Source: Rubrivivax sp.
GTDB taxonomy: Bacteria > Pseudomonadota > Gammaproteobacteria > Burkholderiales > Burkholderiaceae_C
Length of the DNA stretch: 64,000 nt
Assembly (NCBI GenBank): GCA_019635285.1
Contig: JAHBZS010000019.1
Coordinates: 1 to 64,000 of the forward strand
Direction of reading: 5' to 3'
Made by a program: the position numbers and the translations under genes. Below the pieces are notes generated by a model. That model searched no databases. It had not been told where the DNA came from and saw only the letters and a list, made by a program, of their open reading frames with translations. Of the stretch, positions 1 to 9,155 are shown in pieces (the first letter of the stretch is position 1; the number at the start of each line of letters is the position of its first letter).

Positions 1-60
1 CGCACGCACGAAGTCAACGAGCGACCGCTATGCGCCGAGAACGACCTATCAAGGCGAGGG
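1..60. other. short non-coding stretch at the left edge
   Basis: Lies downstream of the minus-strand cco cluster. I see no gene, hairpin or T-run in it. Confidence 0.4.
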
Positions 61-798
61 TCAGTGGACGCGGTGCGTCAGCGGCGCGGAATCGAGCGGC
101 AGCCAGGCGTGCAGCCAGTGTGCGGCCGGCACCCAGGGTGCGGCCATGGTGAGCAGCGCGCCGGCCAGCAGCACACAGCCGGCGGCGCGACGCGCGCCGG
201 GCTGGCGCGCCCAACCGGCGAAGCGTTGCGCGCCCAGCGCGGTGGCCAGCATGGCGGGCGCGGTGCCCAGGCCGAACGCGGCCATGGTCGCGGCAGCGCC
301 CAGGGCATCGAGCTGCGCCGCCGCGATCAGCAGCACGGTGTAGACGAAGCCGCAAGGCATCCAGCCCCAGAGCATGCCGAAGGCCAGCGCCCGCGCCAGG
401 CTCGTCACCGGCAGCAGCCTGCGGCCCAGCGGCGCGAGGTGGGTCCACAGGCGCCGGCCCAGGCCGAAGCCGGGATCGCGCACGCGGCCGAAGGCGACCA
501 GCGCGCCGAGCAGCAGCACCAGGGCGACGACGGCGCGCAGTGCGTTGCGCACGGCCGCGAAGTCCAGCCAGGCGATGGCCGCGCCGAGCACGCCGCCCAC
601 CAGCAGGCCAGCCAGCGTGTACGAGGCGATGCGGCCGAGCTGGTAGGCGGCCAGCAGTGCGGCGCGCGGGCGGCCGTGGGCCCCGCGCGCGGTGGCCAGG
701 CCCAGCGCGGCGGTGATGCCGCCGCACATGACGATGCAGTGGCCGCTGGCGGCCAGGCCGAGCAGCAGCGCGGCCACGAGGCTGAGGCCACCGTTCAT
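61..798 (-). CDS. TSUP/SafE-type membrane protein at the end of the cco operon
   Basis: 245-residue, very hydrophobic protein of the sulfite-exporter TauE/SafE (TSUP) family, CcoS-linked type. It shows the GLAASGHCIVMCGG and MLWGWMPCGFVYT segments typical of the subfamily found beside cbb3 oxidase maturation genes, with about six membrane segments. The ATG overlaps the ccoS stop (ATGA), so the two are translationally coupled. Family members near ccoIS are thought to take part in copper or cofactor supply for the oxidase, but the transported substrate is not established. The position as last gene of the operon supports a maturation role; direct sulfite export is less likely here. Confidence 0.85.
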   Translation of the reverse strand: MNGGLSLVAALLLGLAASGHCIVMCGGITAALGLATARGAHGRPRAALLAAYQLGRIASYTLAGLLVGGVLGAAIAWLDFAAVRNALRAVVALVLLLGALVAFGRVRDPGFGLGRRLWTHLAPLGRRLLPVTSLARALAFGMLWGWMPCGFVYTVLLIAAAQLDALGAAATMAAFGLGTAPAMLATALGAQRFAGWARQPGARRAAGCVLLAGALLTMAAPWVPAAHWLHAWLPLDSAPLTHRVH

Positions 799-977
799 GG
801 TGGTCCCGATTCCGCCGGCGGCGGCGGCTTGCCGGGGCCGGGGTCGTCCAGCAAAGGCAGCAGGGCCGGGCTGTCCATGTCGTCGAACTGGCCGTGGTCG
901 ACCGCCCAGAAGAAGGCGATGCCGGCCACGATGAGCATCACGATCGTCACGGGGATCAGCGCGAGCAGGATGTTCAT
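795..977 (-). CDS. ccoS: cbb3-type cytochrome oxidase assembly protein CcoS
   Basis: 60-residue single-span protein beginning MNILLALIPVTIVM, followed by the AFFWAVDHGQFDDMDSP segment that is the hallmark of CcoS (W-x-x-x-x-GQFDD). CcoS is needed to insert cofactors (heme and CuB) into CcoN. The start overlaps the ccoI stop by ATGA and the stop overlaps the next start. The Pro-rich tail after DDPGPG is unremarkable. Confidence 0.93.
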   Translation of the reverse strand: MNILLALIPVTIVMLIVAGIAFFWAVDHGQFDDMDSPALLPLLDDPGPGKPPPPAESGPP

Positions 978-3427
978 GCAATGCGCTCGCGCTGCAGCGG
1001 CGCCGCCTCGCGCGGGCCTTGCGCGCCACGGCCGATGCGCAGCGCATTCAGCACCACGACCAGCGAACTCGCCGACATGCCCAGCGCGGCGAGCCAGGGT
1101 GGCACCAGGCCGAGGGCAGCAAAGGGCACGGCGGCGAGGTTGTAGCCAATCGCCCAGCGCTGGTTCTGGCGCAGGATGCGCAGCGTGTCGGTGGCGATCG
1201 CGCGGGCCTCGGCGATCGCACCCAGGCGCTCGCCGCGCAGCACGATGTCGCTGCTGGCCTGGGCCAGGTCGGCGCCGCTGGCCAACGCGACCGAGACGTC
1301 GGCAGCGGCCAGCACCGGGGCATCGTTGATGCCGTCGCCCACCGCGATCACGCGCGCACCCTGGGCGCGCAGCGCGGCCAGCCGCGCGAGCTTGTCGGCC
1401 GGGCGCTGCCGCGCGTGCCAGGTCTCGACGTGCAAGCGGGCCGCGACGGCGGCCACCTTGGCCGCGGCATCGCCGCTCGCGATCTCGACGGCGAGGCCGG
1501 CCGCGCGCAACGCGGCCACCGCGTCGATGGCATCGGGCCGCAGGCGCTCGCTCAGGTGGAACACCGCGATGGCGCCGTCCGCGTCTGCCAGCACGATGCC
1601 CTCGGCGTTGCCGGCTGCGGCCGTGGCGGCGGCCGCGCCGAGCGCGAAATCGGCCTGGCCCAGGCGCAGCAGGCGCCCCTGCAGACGGCCTTCGAGGCCG
1701 CAGCCGGCGATCTCGCGCACGTCCTCGGCCGCGGGTACCGGCATGCCGGCGGCGGCATCGGCCAGCGCGCGCGCCGCCGGGTGGCGGCTGCCGCGCGCCA
1801 GCGCCGCGGCCAGCGCCAGCGCGTCGTCGCGCGAGCCTGCACGCCGCAGCTCGACGTGGCCCAGGTCCAGTTGCGCCAAGGTCAGCGTGCCGGTCTTGTC
1901 GAACACCACCTGCGTCGCGCAGGCCAGCGCTTCGATCGCGTCGGGGCGCACGACCAGCACGCCGCGGCGCGCAAGCACGGCCAGCGCGCGGGTCAGCGCC
2001 GCCGGCACCGCCAGCGCCAGTGCGCAAGGGCAGGAGACCACGAGCACGGCCAGCGCCGCGGCGAAGGCGCGCGGGGGGTCGACCAGGCTCCAGCCGATGG
2101 CGGTCAACGCGGCCAGCAGCAGCACGCGTGCGACGAAGCGGGCCGCGGCCCGTTCGCCGACGCGGGCCAGGCGCGGGCGCTCGGTCTGCGCGCGCGACAC
2201 CAGGGCCACGATGCCGGCCAGCGCGGTGGCGGCGCCCACCCGTTGCACACGCAAGCGTGCCGGGCCCAACACGACCAGGCTGCCCGCGAGCAACGGGCTG
2301 CCGGCGGTCTTGGTGACCGCGTCGGATTCGCCGGACAGCAGCGACTCATCCACGCGGCAGCGTGCGCCTTCGAGGCGGCCGTCGGCCGGCACCGCCGCGC
2401 CTTCGGCCACCTGCACCAGATCGCCCGGCACCAGGGCGCTGGCGGCCACACGCTCGAGCGCACCGTCGGCGCGCACGCGGTCGGCGAACAGCGGCATCAG
2501 CCGCGCGTGGGCATCGCCCAGGTCGCCGGCCTTGTGCCGCGCCCGCATCTCCAGGTAGCGGCCGACGAGCAGAAAGAACACGAACATGCTGACCGAGTCG
2601 AAATAGACCTCGCGTCCGCCGCGCAACGCCTCGTACAGGCTGGCCAGGTAGATCAGCGCGATGGCCAGCGCCACCGGCACGTCCATGCCCAGGCGCCGCG
2701 CGCGCAGCGCTCGCACGGCGCCGCCGAAGAACGGCGCCGCCGCGTAGAAGACCACCGGAGTGGCCACCAGCAGGCCGAGCCAGCGCATCAGGTAGCGCGT
2801 GGTCGGGTCCGACGCATCCAGCGCGCCCAGGTACAGCGCGCTGGCGTACATCATGGCCTGCATCGCGCCGAAGCCGGCCACGACCAGCCGCTTCAAGGCC
2901 TGGCGCGACTCGCGCCGGCGCGCATCGTCGAGTGCTTCGGCATCGAGCGGCCGGCCGACGTAGCCGGCGCGCGCCAGCACGTCCAGCACGGTGGGCAGCG
3001 TGCACTGCGCCGGATCCCAGGCGATGCGTGCGCGCTGCGCGGCGGCGTTGACGCTGACCTGCACGACGCCCGGCAACGCGCCGAGCAGGCGTTCGATCAG
3101 CCACACGCAGGCGCTGCAGCGGATGCCGTCGATCAGCAGCATCGCCTCGCGCGCGCCATCGCCGCGTTCGCGCACGACGTGGCGGGCCAGTTCGTCGCGC
3201 GCCCAGGCCGTGCGCTCGTCCGTGGCATCGGCCGGCCGCTGCGCCGGTGCGCTGCGCAGCCGGTAGTAGTCGGCCAGTCCGATCTGCGCGATCCATTGCG
3301 CGGCCGCGCGGCAGCCGGTGCAGCAGAAGCGGCGGGCTGCACCATCGATCGTGGCGCTGATCGTGTCCTTCGGTGCGTCGCCCCTGGGAAGCGGCTCGCC
3401 GCAATGCCAGCAGCCGCCGGGGGTCAT
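974..3427 (-). CDS. ccoI: cbb3 oxidase copper-transporting P1B-type ATPase CcoI
   Basis: 817-residue heavy-metal P-type ATPase. The N-terminus has a Cys-rich zinc-ribbon-like region (C6-x2-C9, then FCCTGC at 35-40) that marks the CcoI/FixI class. An HMA domain with CSAC (104-107) follows, then membrane helices, the SGES actuator loop (365-368), the metal-binding CPC motif (466-468) and the phosphorylated Asp510 in DKTGTLT. CcoI delivers copper for the CuB centre of cbb3 oxidase and is distinct from the detoxifying CopA encoded at 48205-50586. The ATG is chosen because it overlaps the upstream stop and begins exactly at the zinc-ribbon; the open frame extends further but without homology. Confidence 0.95.
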   Translation of the reverse strand: MTPGGCWHCGEPLPRGDAPKDTISATIDGAARRFCCTGCRAAAQWIAQIGLADYYRLRSAPAQRPADATDERTAWARDELARHVVRERGDGAREAMLLIDGIRCSACVWLIERLLGALPGVVQVSVNAAAQRARIAWDPAQCTLPTVLDVLARAGYVGRPLDAEALDDARRRESRQALKRLVVAGFGAMQAMMYASALYLGALDASDPTTRYLMRWLGLLVATPVVFYAAAPFFGGAVRALRARRLGMDVPVALAIALIYLASLYEALRGGREVYFDSVSMFVFFLLVGRYLEMRARHKAGDLGDAHARLMPLFADRVRADGALERVAASALVPGDLVQVAEGAAVPADGRLEGARCRVDESLLSGESDAVTKTAGSPLLAGSLVVLGPARLRVQRVGAATALAGIVALVSRAQTERPRLARVGERAAARFVARVLLLAALTAIGWSLVDPPRAFAAALAVLVVSCPCALALAVPAALTRALAVLARRGVLVVRPDAIEALACATQVVFDKTGTLTLAQLDLGHVELRRAGSRDDALALAAALARGSRHPAARALADAAAGMPVPAAEDVREIAGCGLEGRLQGRLLRLGQADFALGAAAATAAAGNAEGIVLADADGAIAVFHLSERLRPDAIDAVAALRAAGLAVEIASGDAAAKVAAVAARLHVETWHARQRPADKLARLAALRAQGARVIAVGDGINDAPVLAAADVSVALASGADLAQASSDIVLRGERLGAIAEARAIATDTLRILRQNQRWAIGYNLAAVPFAALGLVPPWLAALGMSASSLVVVLNALRIGRGAQGPREAAPLQRERIA

Positions 3428-3651
3428 CGCGGCGCGTCCTGCGGCGGCGCCCGCGACAGCGGCATCTTGAGGATCTGCGCTTCGCCGCCGGCGACGGGTT
3501 CGTCGGTATGGCGCGCGCCCAGCACGAGCATCGCGATGCTGCCCGCCGCCAGCAGCGCGAACACGGCGATGGCCAGCCAGACCACGGGCTGGCGGTACCA
3601 ATCCGCCGGGGGCGAGGGGTCGGCTCCGCGGGCGCAACGATGCGGGCGCAT
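3424..3651 (-). CDS. truncated FixH-like (CcoH) single-span protein
   Basis: 75-residue protein with one membrane helix, DWYRQPVVWLAIAVFALLAA, then a short tail with ARHTDEPVAGG. This matches the N-terminal anchor of FixH/CcoH, but the roughly 80-residue periplasmic domain usual in FixH is absent. It sits between ccoP and ccoI, where ccoH belongs, and overlaps ccoI by ATGA. Short forms of this kind occur in related Burkholderiales, so it is probably a genuine reduced CcoH rather than a broken gene. CcoH interacts with the oxidase and stabilises CcoN/CcoP assembly. No ccoG is present in this cluster. Confidence 0.75.
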   Translation of the reverse strand: MRPHRCARGADPSPPADWYRQPVVWLAIAVFALLAAGSIAMLVLGARHTDEPVAGGEAQILKMPLSRAPPQDAPR

Positions 3652-3658
3652 GGCGGCC

Positions 3659-4621
3659 TCAGCGCGCGGGTGCAGACGCCGGTGCAGACGCCGGTGCAGC
3701 TGCAGATGCAGCCACAGACGCAGGCGGGCTGTCGTGCGGCGACTGGGCGTAGACCCAGGCCGCGACCAGGCGCACGTCGGCCTCGCCCAGGCGCTGGCGC
3801 CACGCCGGCATGGTGCCGGTGCGGCCGTGCTGGATGGTGAATTCGATGTCGGCGAGGCGCTCGCCGTACAGACGCCTCTTGGCCGTCAAGTCCGGCGCGC
3901 CCAGCGCGGGATTGCCCTTGCCGTCGGGGCCATGGCAGGCCGCGCACACCGTGAAATGCGCCTTGCCGGCGGCAGCCTTCTCGCTCGAATGCGGCGAATC
4001 GGACAGGCTCAGCACGTAGTTGGCCAGGTCCTCGATGGCCTTGGCATCCAGCATCGCGCCGAAGGGTGGCATCACGCCGGTACGGCCATCGAGGATCGTC
4101 GTCACGATCGCCTGGGGCGTGCCGCCCCACAGCCAGTGCGCGTCGGTCAGATCGGCGCCGCCGACGGCACGCACACCGCGAGCGTCCAGCCCGTGGCAGG
4201 CCGCGCAGTTGTCCACGAACAGGCGGTGGCCGATGCGCGTCGCCTCGGGCGTCTTGGCGAGTTCTTCGATGCTGCGGCCGTCGAAGCCCTTGAGCACGGG
4301 GTCGAGCTTGGCGTCGTTGGCGGCGGTGTCGCTGGCCAGCTCCGCATGGGCAGACCAGCCGATCAGGCCCTTGTAGGCGCCGAAGCCCGGATAGAGCACG
4401 AGGTAGGCGATCGCCCAGACGAAACAAGCCGCCGAGAACAGTGCCCACCAGCGGGGCAGCGGACGCACGCCTTCGCGCAGCCCGCTGGCCCAGATGTGCC
4501 CGCTGGTGCCGTCGGGCTGGGTCGGAATCTGCACCCGTTGCGCCCAGATGAACAGGAACAGCGTGATGCCCATGTTCAAGACCACCAGGCCCATGATCCA
4601 GCCGGACCAGAAGTCGCTCAT
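3659..4621 (-). CDS. ccoP: cbb3 cytochrome c oxidase diheme subunit CcoP
   Basis: 320-residue membrane-anchored diheme cytochrome c. An N-terminal helix and a second hydrophobic segment near 60-80 are followed by two c-heme domains, each with CAACH (139-143 and 226-230) and distal Met ligands in GVMPPFG and GTMPAW. The protein carries electrons from soluble cytochrome c or the bc1 complex to CcoO/CcoN. The C-terminus is an Ala/Ser/Pro tail encoded by short tandem repeats. The ATG overlaps the ccoQ stop. Confidence 0.96.
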   Translation of the reverse strand: MSDFWSGWIMGLVVLNMGITLFLFIWAQRVQIPTQPDGTSGHIWASGLREGVRPLPRWWALFSAACFVWAIAYLVLYPGFGAYKGLIGWSAHAELASDTAANDAKLDPVLKGFDGRSIEELAKTPEATRIGHRLFVDNCAACHGLDARGVRAVGGADLTDAHWLWGGTPQAIVTTILDGRTGVMPPFGAMLDAKAIEDLANYVLSLSDSPHSSEKAAAGKAHFTVCAACHGPDGKGNPALGAPDLTAKRRLYGERLADIEFTIQHGRTGTMPAWRQRLGEADVRLVAAWVYAQSPHDSPPASVAASAAAPASAPASAPAR

Positions 4622-4773
4622 GGCGTGTCTCCGGCGTCCTGCATCGGCAGACGCGCGAGCGCGTCGAAATCATCGGCGTGGTGGCGGCTCCACGCCCAGA
4701 CCCAGACGCCGATGAAGACCAGGATCATCAGCACGATCCACACGCCGATGAGGTGGCCCCACAGCGGGTTCAT
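4618..4773 (-). CDS. ccoQ: small cbb3 oxidase subunit CcoQ
   Basis: 51-residue protein, MNPLWGHLIGVWIVLMILVF... then GVWVWAWSRHHADDFDALARLP. One membrane helix followed by a charged W-S-x-x-H-x-x-D-F-x-x-A segment is typical of CcoQ, which stabilises the oxidase. The start overlaps the ccoO stop and the stop overlaps the ccoP start (ATGA at both ends). The gene is easily missed because of its length. Confidence 0.9.
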   Translation of the reverse strand: MNPLWGHLIGVWIVLMILVFIGVWVWAWSRHHADDFDALARLPMQDAGDTP

Positions 4774-5429
4774 CGCGCAGCCTCCGGTGCGGACGCGGCC
4801 GCGGCGGCCGGAGCCGGCTCGTTGGCGACGCCCAGGCGTTGCAGGTAGGCGACCAGCGCCTCCAGTTCGCTGCGCCCCTGCACGGCGTCACCGGCCTGGG
4901 CGATGTCCTCGTCGGTGTAGGGCTCGCCCAGCAGGCGCAGCACCTTCAGCTTCTGCGTGATCTCGGCCGGGTCGAGCTTGGCATTCGCCAGCCACGGATA
5001 GCCGGGCATGTTCGACTCCGGCGCCACCGCGCGCGGATTGCGCAGGTGAACCGACTGCCATTCGTCGCTGTACTTGCCGCCGACGCGCGACAGGTCGGGC
5101 CCGGTGCGCTTGGAGCCCCACTGGTGCGGGCGGTCGTACACCGATTCCTCTGCGGTCGAGTAGTGGCCATAGCGCTGCGTCTCGGCACGCAGCGCGCGGA
5201 TCATCTGCGTGTGGCACAGGTAGCAGCCCTCGCGCACGTAGAGGTCCTTGCCGGCCAGGCGCAGCGCGTCGTAGGGCTTCACGCCCGGGGCCGGCTTGAC
5301 CTCGTGTGCGCGCATGAACAACGGCGTGATTTCGGCCAGACCACCGATGGAGACCATGATGGCCGTCGCGATGCCCAGCACGCCGGCATGCTTTTCGATG
5401 GCCGCGAAGTACTTGTAGCCGCCCGCCAT
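4770..5429 (-). CDS. ccoO: cbb3 cytochrome c oxidase monoheme subunit CcoO
   Basis: 219-residue membrane-anchored cytochrome c with one N-terminal helix (about 15-40), heme-binding CYLCH at 69-73, and the conserved SNMPGYPWL Met-ligand segment. It passes electrons between CcoP and the CcoN active site. The ATG chosen gives MAGGYKYFAAIEKHAG, the usual family beginning, and lies 8 nt after the ccoN stop. Confidence 0.95.
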   Translation of the reverse strand: MAGGYKYFAAIEKHAGVLGIATAIMVSIGGLAEITPLFMRAHEVKPAPGVKPYDALRLAGKDLYVREGCYLCHTQMIRALRAETQRYGHYSTAEESVYDRPHQWGSKRTGPDLSRVGGKYSDEWQSVHLRNPRAVAPESNMPGYPWLANAKLDPAEITQKLKVLRLLGEPYTDEDIAQAGDAVQGRSELEALVAYLQRLGVANEPAPAAAAASAPEAAR

Positions 5430-5437
5430 GGCTTTCC

Positions 5438-6904
5438 TCAGCCTGCCGCCGGCAACGGGACGGGAACCTGGTCGGGTTCGGGTTCGGGAATCGGCACGGG
5501 AATCGGCTGGATGATCTTGTGGCGTGCGTCGGCCGCCGTGTACCAGAGGTTCCACGCCATGACCCACATGCCCAGCCAGATCAGCACGCCGCCGGCCCAG
5601 CGCACGATGTACATCGGCTGGATGGCCAGCAGGCTGTTGATGAACGGATAGGTCAACGAGCCGTCGGCATTGGTGGCCCGCCACATCAGGCCTTCGGTGA
5701 CGCCGGCGGTCCACATCGCGGCCAGGTACATCACGGTGCCGGTCATGTGCAGGCGGAAGTGCCACTCCATGCCCTTGTGCGAATACATCGCCGGCCGGCC
5801 GAGTGCGCGCGGCGCCATCGCGTAGAGCGAACCGATGGTGATCATCGCCACCCAGCCCAGCGAGCCGGAGTGCACGTGGGCGACCGTCCAATCGGTGTAG
5901 TGCGACAGCGAGTTGACGGTCTTGACCGCCAGCATCGAGCCTTCGAAGGTCGCCGCGGCGTAGAACACCAGGGACAGGACCATGAACTTCGCCGCCGGGT
6001 CGTCCTTCAGCCGGTGCCACGAGCCGTTGAAGGTGAGCAGGCCGTTGGCCGCCGAACCCCAGCTCGGCATCAGCAGGATCAGCGAGAAGGCCATGCCGAC
6101 CGACTGCACCCAGTCGGGCAGCGCGGTGTAGAGCAGGTGGTGCGAGCCGGCCCACATGTACACCGAGATCAGGGCCCAGAAGTTGACGATGGAGAAGCGG
6201 TAGCTCCACAACGGCTGCTGCGCCTGGCGCGGCACGAAGTAATACATCATGCCCAGGAAGCCGGCCGTCAGGAAGAAGGCCACCGCGTTATGGCCGTACC
6301 ACCACTGGACCATCGCGTCGACGACGCCGGAATAGACCGGATACGACTTAAAAAGCGACACCGGCACGACGAGGTTGTTGACGACGTGCAGCAGGGCGAC
6401 GGCGATGATGAACGCGCCGTAGTACCAGTTGGCCACGTAGATGTGCTGCACCCGCCGGCGCGCCAGCGTGGCGAAGAAGACGGTGCCGAACGAGATCCAG
6501 ACGACGGCGATCAGGATGTCGATCAACCATTCCGGCTCGGCGTATTCCTTGCTCTGCGTCATGCCCAGCGGCATGGTCACCATGGCCAGCACGCAGGCGA
6601 GCTGCCAGCCCCAGAAGGTGAAGAGCGCGAGACGGCGCAGCGCCAGTCGCGTGTAGCCGGTGCGCTGCACGACGTAGTAGCACGTGCCCATCAAGGCCGA
6701 GCCCCCGAACGCGAAGATCACGCCGAAGGTGTGCACCGGCCGCAGGCGGCTGAAGGTCAGCCAGGGGATGTCGAGGTTCAGGCCCGGCCAAGCCAGTTCG
6801 GCTGCCGCATACATGCCGGCGAGCATGCCGACGATGCCCCACACCGCCGACGCCAGGATGAACAGGCGCACCACCCGGTCGTCATAGGTTTCGGCTTGGG
6901 CCAT
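5438..6904 (-). CDS. ccoN: cbb3 cytochrome c oxidase catalytic subunit CcoN
   Basis: 488-residue heme-copper oxidase subunit I of the C family with about 12 membrane helices. Conserved His residues in [41 protein letters not shown] and [11 protein letters not shown] match the heme b, CuB and heme b3 ligand regions. It reduces oxygen with high affinity at the cytoplasmic membrane. The start [12 protein letters not shown] has an AGGA sequence just upstream and lies about 48 nt from an FNR-type box; the longer open frame upstream has no family match. The C-terminus is an unusual Pro/Glu-rich tail ([12 protein letters not shown]) encoded by repeated hexamer-like units. Confidence 0.96.
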   Translation of the reverse strand: MAQAETYDDRVVRLFILASAVWGIVGMLAGMYAAAELAWPGLNLDIPWLTFSRLRPVHTFGVIFAFGGSALMGTCYYVVQRTGYTRLALRRLALFTFWGWQLACVLAMVTMPLGMTQSKEYAEPEWLIDILIAVVWISFGTVFFATLARRRVQHIYVANWYYGAFIIAVALLHVVNNLVVPVSLFKSYPVYSGVVDAMVQWWYGHNAVAFFLTAGFLGMMYYFVPRQAQQPLWSYRFSIVNFWALISVYMWAGSHHLLYTALPDWVQSVGMAFSLILLMPSWGSAANGLLTFNGSWHRLKDDPAAKFMVLSLVFYAAATFEGSMLAVKTVNSLSHYTDWTVAHVHSGSLGWVAMITIGSLYAMAPRALGRPAMYSHKGMEWHFRLHMTGTVMYLAAMWTAGVTEGLMWRATNADGSLTYPFINSLLAIQPMYIVRWAGGVLIWLGMWVMAWNLWYTAADARHKIIQPIPVPIPEPEPDQVPVPLPAAG

Positions 6905-6952
6905 GGCGGGCCATCCTAGGACGGCTGGATGCGCCGACGCAATGACCCTGCA

Positions 6953-6966
6953 TTGCGCAATATCAA
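6953..6966 (-). promoter_or_regulatory. candidate FNR/Anr box upstream of ccoN
   Basis: On the minus strand this reads TTGATATTGCGCAA, against the FNR consensus TTGAT-N4-ATCAA: one half-site is perfect, the other matches partly. Its centre at 6959.5 would place a class II (-41.5) start near 6918, about 14 nt before the ccoN ATG. Oxygen-responsive FNR control of ccoNOQP is well established in other proteobacteria. Confidence 0.65.
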
Positions 6967-7126
6967 CGGTGCAGCGCGCGACATGGTGTATTGCGCGCGC
7001 CGGCGAGGCCGCAAGGCCTGGCACACAGCGCGCGCACGCTCCGCGCTCGATCCGCGCCAGTCGGCGGCCTCGTGCCGGCGTACCCGGCCTTGCCGGCCGG
7101 GCGGGGCTGGAAGCCCCGCCCTCGCC

Positions 7127-9103
7127 TCAGGGCGTGACCAGATTGAAGGCCGGGTCGAAGTTGACGATGTTGGCGACAACCGCGCCGAAGGCCTGCGGGT
7201 TGCCCTCGACCTTCAGCATGCCGGCCTGCACCAGCTCGGGCACCTTCTTGCCCTGCAGCAGCATCGCCAGGAAGGCCTGGCGCGTCAGCGTCAGCGTGAC
7301 GTCGGGGTTCTTCAGCACGCGGCCCTTGGTGCTGTTGAGCACCGAGTTGGACAGCTCCAGCGCCCACACCTCGTTGGTATCGGTGAAGACCATGCTGATC
7401 GTCGCCTTCAGGCCGTCGGTCTTTTCGTGGTTCAGGCGCAAGGCGATGAAGTCGAAGAGCAGCTCGTTGCTCATGCCGCGCACCGTGTCGGGGCCGCTGG
7501 AGCTGACGCTGGACTTCTGCACGCCGCCGCGCAGCTCGCGCGCACCCATCAGGTAGGCATTGCGCCAGGTGGCCGATTCGGCCTGATAGCCCAGTTGCTC
7601 CAGCGCATCGGCCTGCAGCGCGCGCGCTTCGGCACTGCCCGGATTGGCGAACACCGCCTGATTGACCAGCTCCGCGGTCCAGCGGTAGTCGCCGTCGGCA
7701 AAGGCCTTGCGGCCCAGCGCCAGCACCGCGGCCTCGCCGCCCATCGCGGCGACGTAGCGCTTGGCGGACTCGGCGCGCGGCAGCGGGTCCAGCGTCGCCG
7801 GGTTGGCGTCGTAGAAGCCGAGGTAGAAGTTGTACACCGCGCGCAGGTTGTGGCTCAGCGTGCCGTAGTAGCCGTGCGAGCTGGCGTCGGCGGCCAGCCC
7901 CTTCGGGAAGAAGGCCGCGTTGGACAGCTCGGTCATCGCCTGGCCCTGGTTGGCCAGGTTCATCGCGCGGTCGTGCAGGAAGCGGTAGGTGTCGCGCTGG
8001 TTGGCCAGGAAGCCACGGATGTGCTCCTTGCCCCAGGTCGGCCAATGGTGGCTGGCGAAGGCGACCTCGGCCTCCGGATACAGGTCCAGCGTCTCGTTGA
8101 TGTACTTGCTCCACGCCAGCGCGTCGCGCACCTTCGCGCCGCGGATGGTGTACACGTTGTGCATCAGCTTGGTCGCCACTTCCGACAGGCACAGCGCCTT
8201 CTTGTCGGGGAAATAGAACATGAACTCGGCCGGCGCCTCCGAGCCCTGCGCCATCTGGAACTGGATGCGCACGCCGTCGATGGTCAGCTCCTCGCCGGTC
8301 TTGCCGATCACGCGCGACGGCGGGATCAGCCCCGGCGCGCCGTTGCTCAAGGCCAGCCCCAGGCCGGTGCCCACCGAGCCCTGCGCATCGGCCGGCAGCG
8401 ACACGCCGTACATGTACTGCGCGCGGCGCGTCATCGCATTGCCGGCCAGCACGTTCTCGGCCACCGCATGGTCCATGAACCCTTCGGGCACGATCAGCGG
8501 CACCTTGCCCGAGCGCACGTCGGCCTCGTCGACCACGCCGCGGATGCCGCCGAAGTGGTCGGCATGGCTGTGCGTGATGATCACCGCCACCACCGGCTTG
8601 CGGCTCTTCAGCGTGTCCATGGCCAGCTTCAGGCCGGCGCGCGCCATGTCCTCGGTGAGCAGCGTGTCGATGACGATCCAGCCGCTCGCGCCTTCGACCA
8701 GCGTCATGTTGGCGATGTCGTAGCCGCGGATCTGGTAGATGCCGTCGGCCACCTTGAACAGGCCCTGCGCGGTGTTCAGCTTCTGCTCGCGCCACAGGCT
8801 GGGGTGCACCGTGGCCGGCGCGTCGCCCTTGATGAAGTCGTAGCGCTGCGTGTTCCAGACCTCGCGTCCGTCGGCGGCGCGCACGATCGGCTCCGGCAGT
8901 TCGGCCAGCTTGCCGCGCGTGGCGTCCTCGAAGTCCTGGCGGTCGTTCATCGCCATCGCCTGCGCGGCGGCCTGGTTGGCGCGCTGCGTCGTCGGCGTGG
9001 CGGGCTTCGGTGCGCCGCCCGGCAGGGTCTGGGCGAGGGCCGGGCCGCCGAACATGGCGGCGCCCAGCAATGCGGCGGAAAGTCGGTTCAAGGTCTTGCT
9101 CAT
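7127..9103 (-). CDS. secreted alkylsulfatase, SdsA1/BDS1-type metallo-beta-lactamase fold
   Basis: 658-residue precursor with a Sec signal peptide (cleavage near ALA-Q at 24-25). The metallo-beta-lactamase domain carries the dinuclear zinc motif THSHADHFGG (H178, H180, D182, H183). Alkylsulfatase dimerisation and C-terminal SCP-like domains follow, the latter around LLFDFIALRLNHEKTDGLKA to the end. Length and domain order match SdsA1, which hydrolyses primary alkyl sulfates such as dodecyl sulfate to alcohol plus sulfate. The next gene upstream on the same strand encodes an alcohol-oxidising flavoenzyme 52 nt away, which fits a pathway using the released alcohol. The exact substrate chain length cannot be told. 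Confidence 0.9.
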   Translation of the reverse strand: MSKTLNRLSAALLGAAMFGGPALAQTLPGGAPKPATPTTQRANQAAAQAMAMNDRQDFEDATRGKLAELPEPIVRAADGREVWNTQRYDFIKGDAPATVHPSLWREQKLNTAQGLFKVADGIYQIRGYDIANMTLVEGASGWIVIDTLLTEDMARAGLKLAMDTLKSRKPVVAVIITHSHADHFGGIRGVVDEADVRSGKVPLIVPEGFMDHAVAENVLAGNAMTRRAQYMYGVSLPADAQGSVGTGLGLALSNGAPGLIPPSRVIGKTGEELTIDGVRIQFQMAQGSEAPAEFMFYFPDKKALCLSEVATKLMHNVYTIRGAKVRDALAWSKYINETLDLYPEAEVAFASHHWPTWGKEHIRGFLANQRDTYRFLHDRAMNLANQGQAMTELSNAAFFPKGLAADASSHGYYGTLSHNLRAVYNFYLGFYDANPATLDPLPRAESAKRYVAAMGGEAAVLALGRKAFADGDYRWTAELVNQAVFANPGSAEARALQADALEQLGYQAESATWRNAYLMGARELRGGVQKSSVSSSGPDTVRGMSNELLFDFIALRLNHEKTDGLKATISMVFTDTNEVWALELSNSVLNSTKGRVLKNPDVTLTLTRQAFLAMLLQGKKVPELVQAGMLKVEGNPQAFGAVVANIVNFDPAFNLVTP

Positions 9104-9155
9104 GGAATCCCCCGTTCAGTAGGCAGTCGGCAGTAGGCCGTGGGTCGAATCGGTT

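Noticed and set aside
1019-4960. Very long plus-strand open frame antisense to the cco operon
   Set aside because: Low-complexity Arg/Gln/Ala/His-rich translation and exact antisense to well-identified cco genes; a product of GC-biased codon use. The same applies to other long antisense frames, for example 24314-27370 and 47944-50340.
5465-5520. Hexamer-like tandem repeats at the ccoN 3' end
   Set aside because: They encode the Pro/Glu-rich tail in frame and need no separate explanation.
9110-9150. Short repeated CAGTAGGC/CAGTCGGC units after the GMC gene
   Set aside because: Only two or three partial copies of about 8 nt; too short to call a repeat element.
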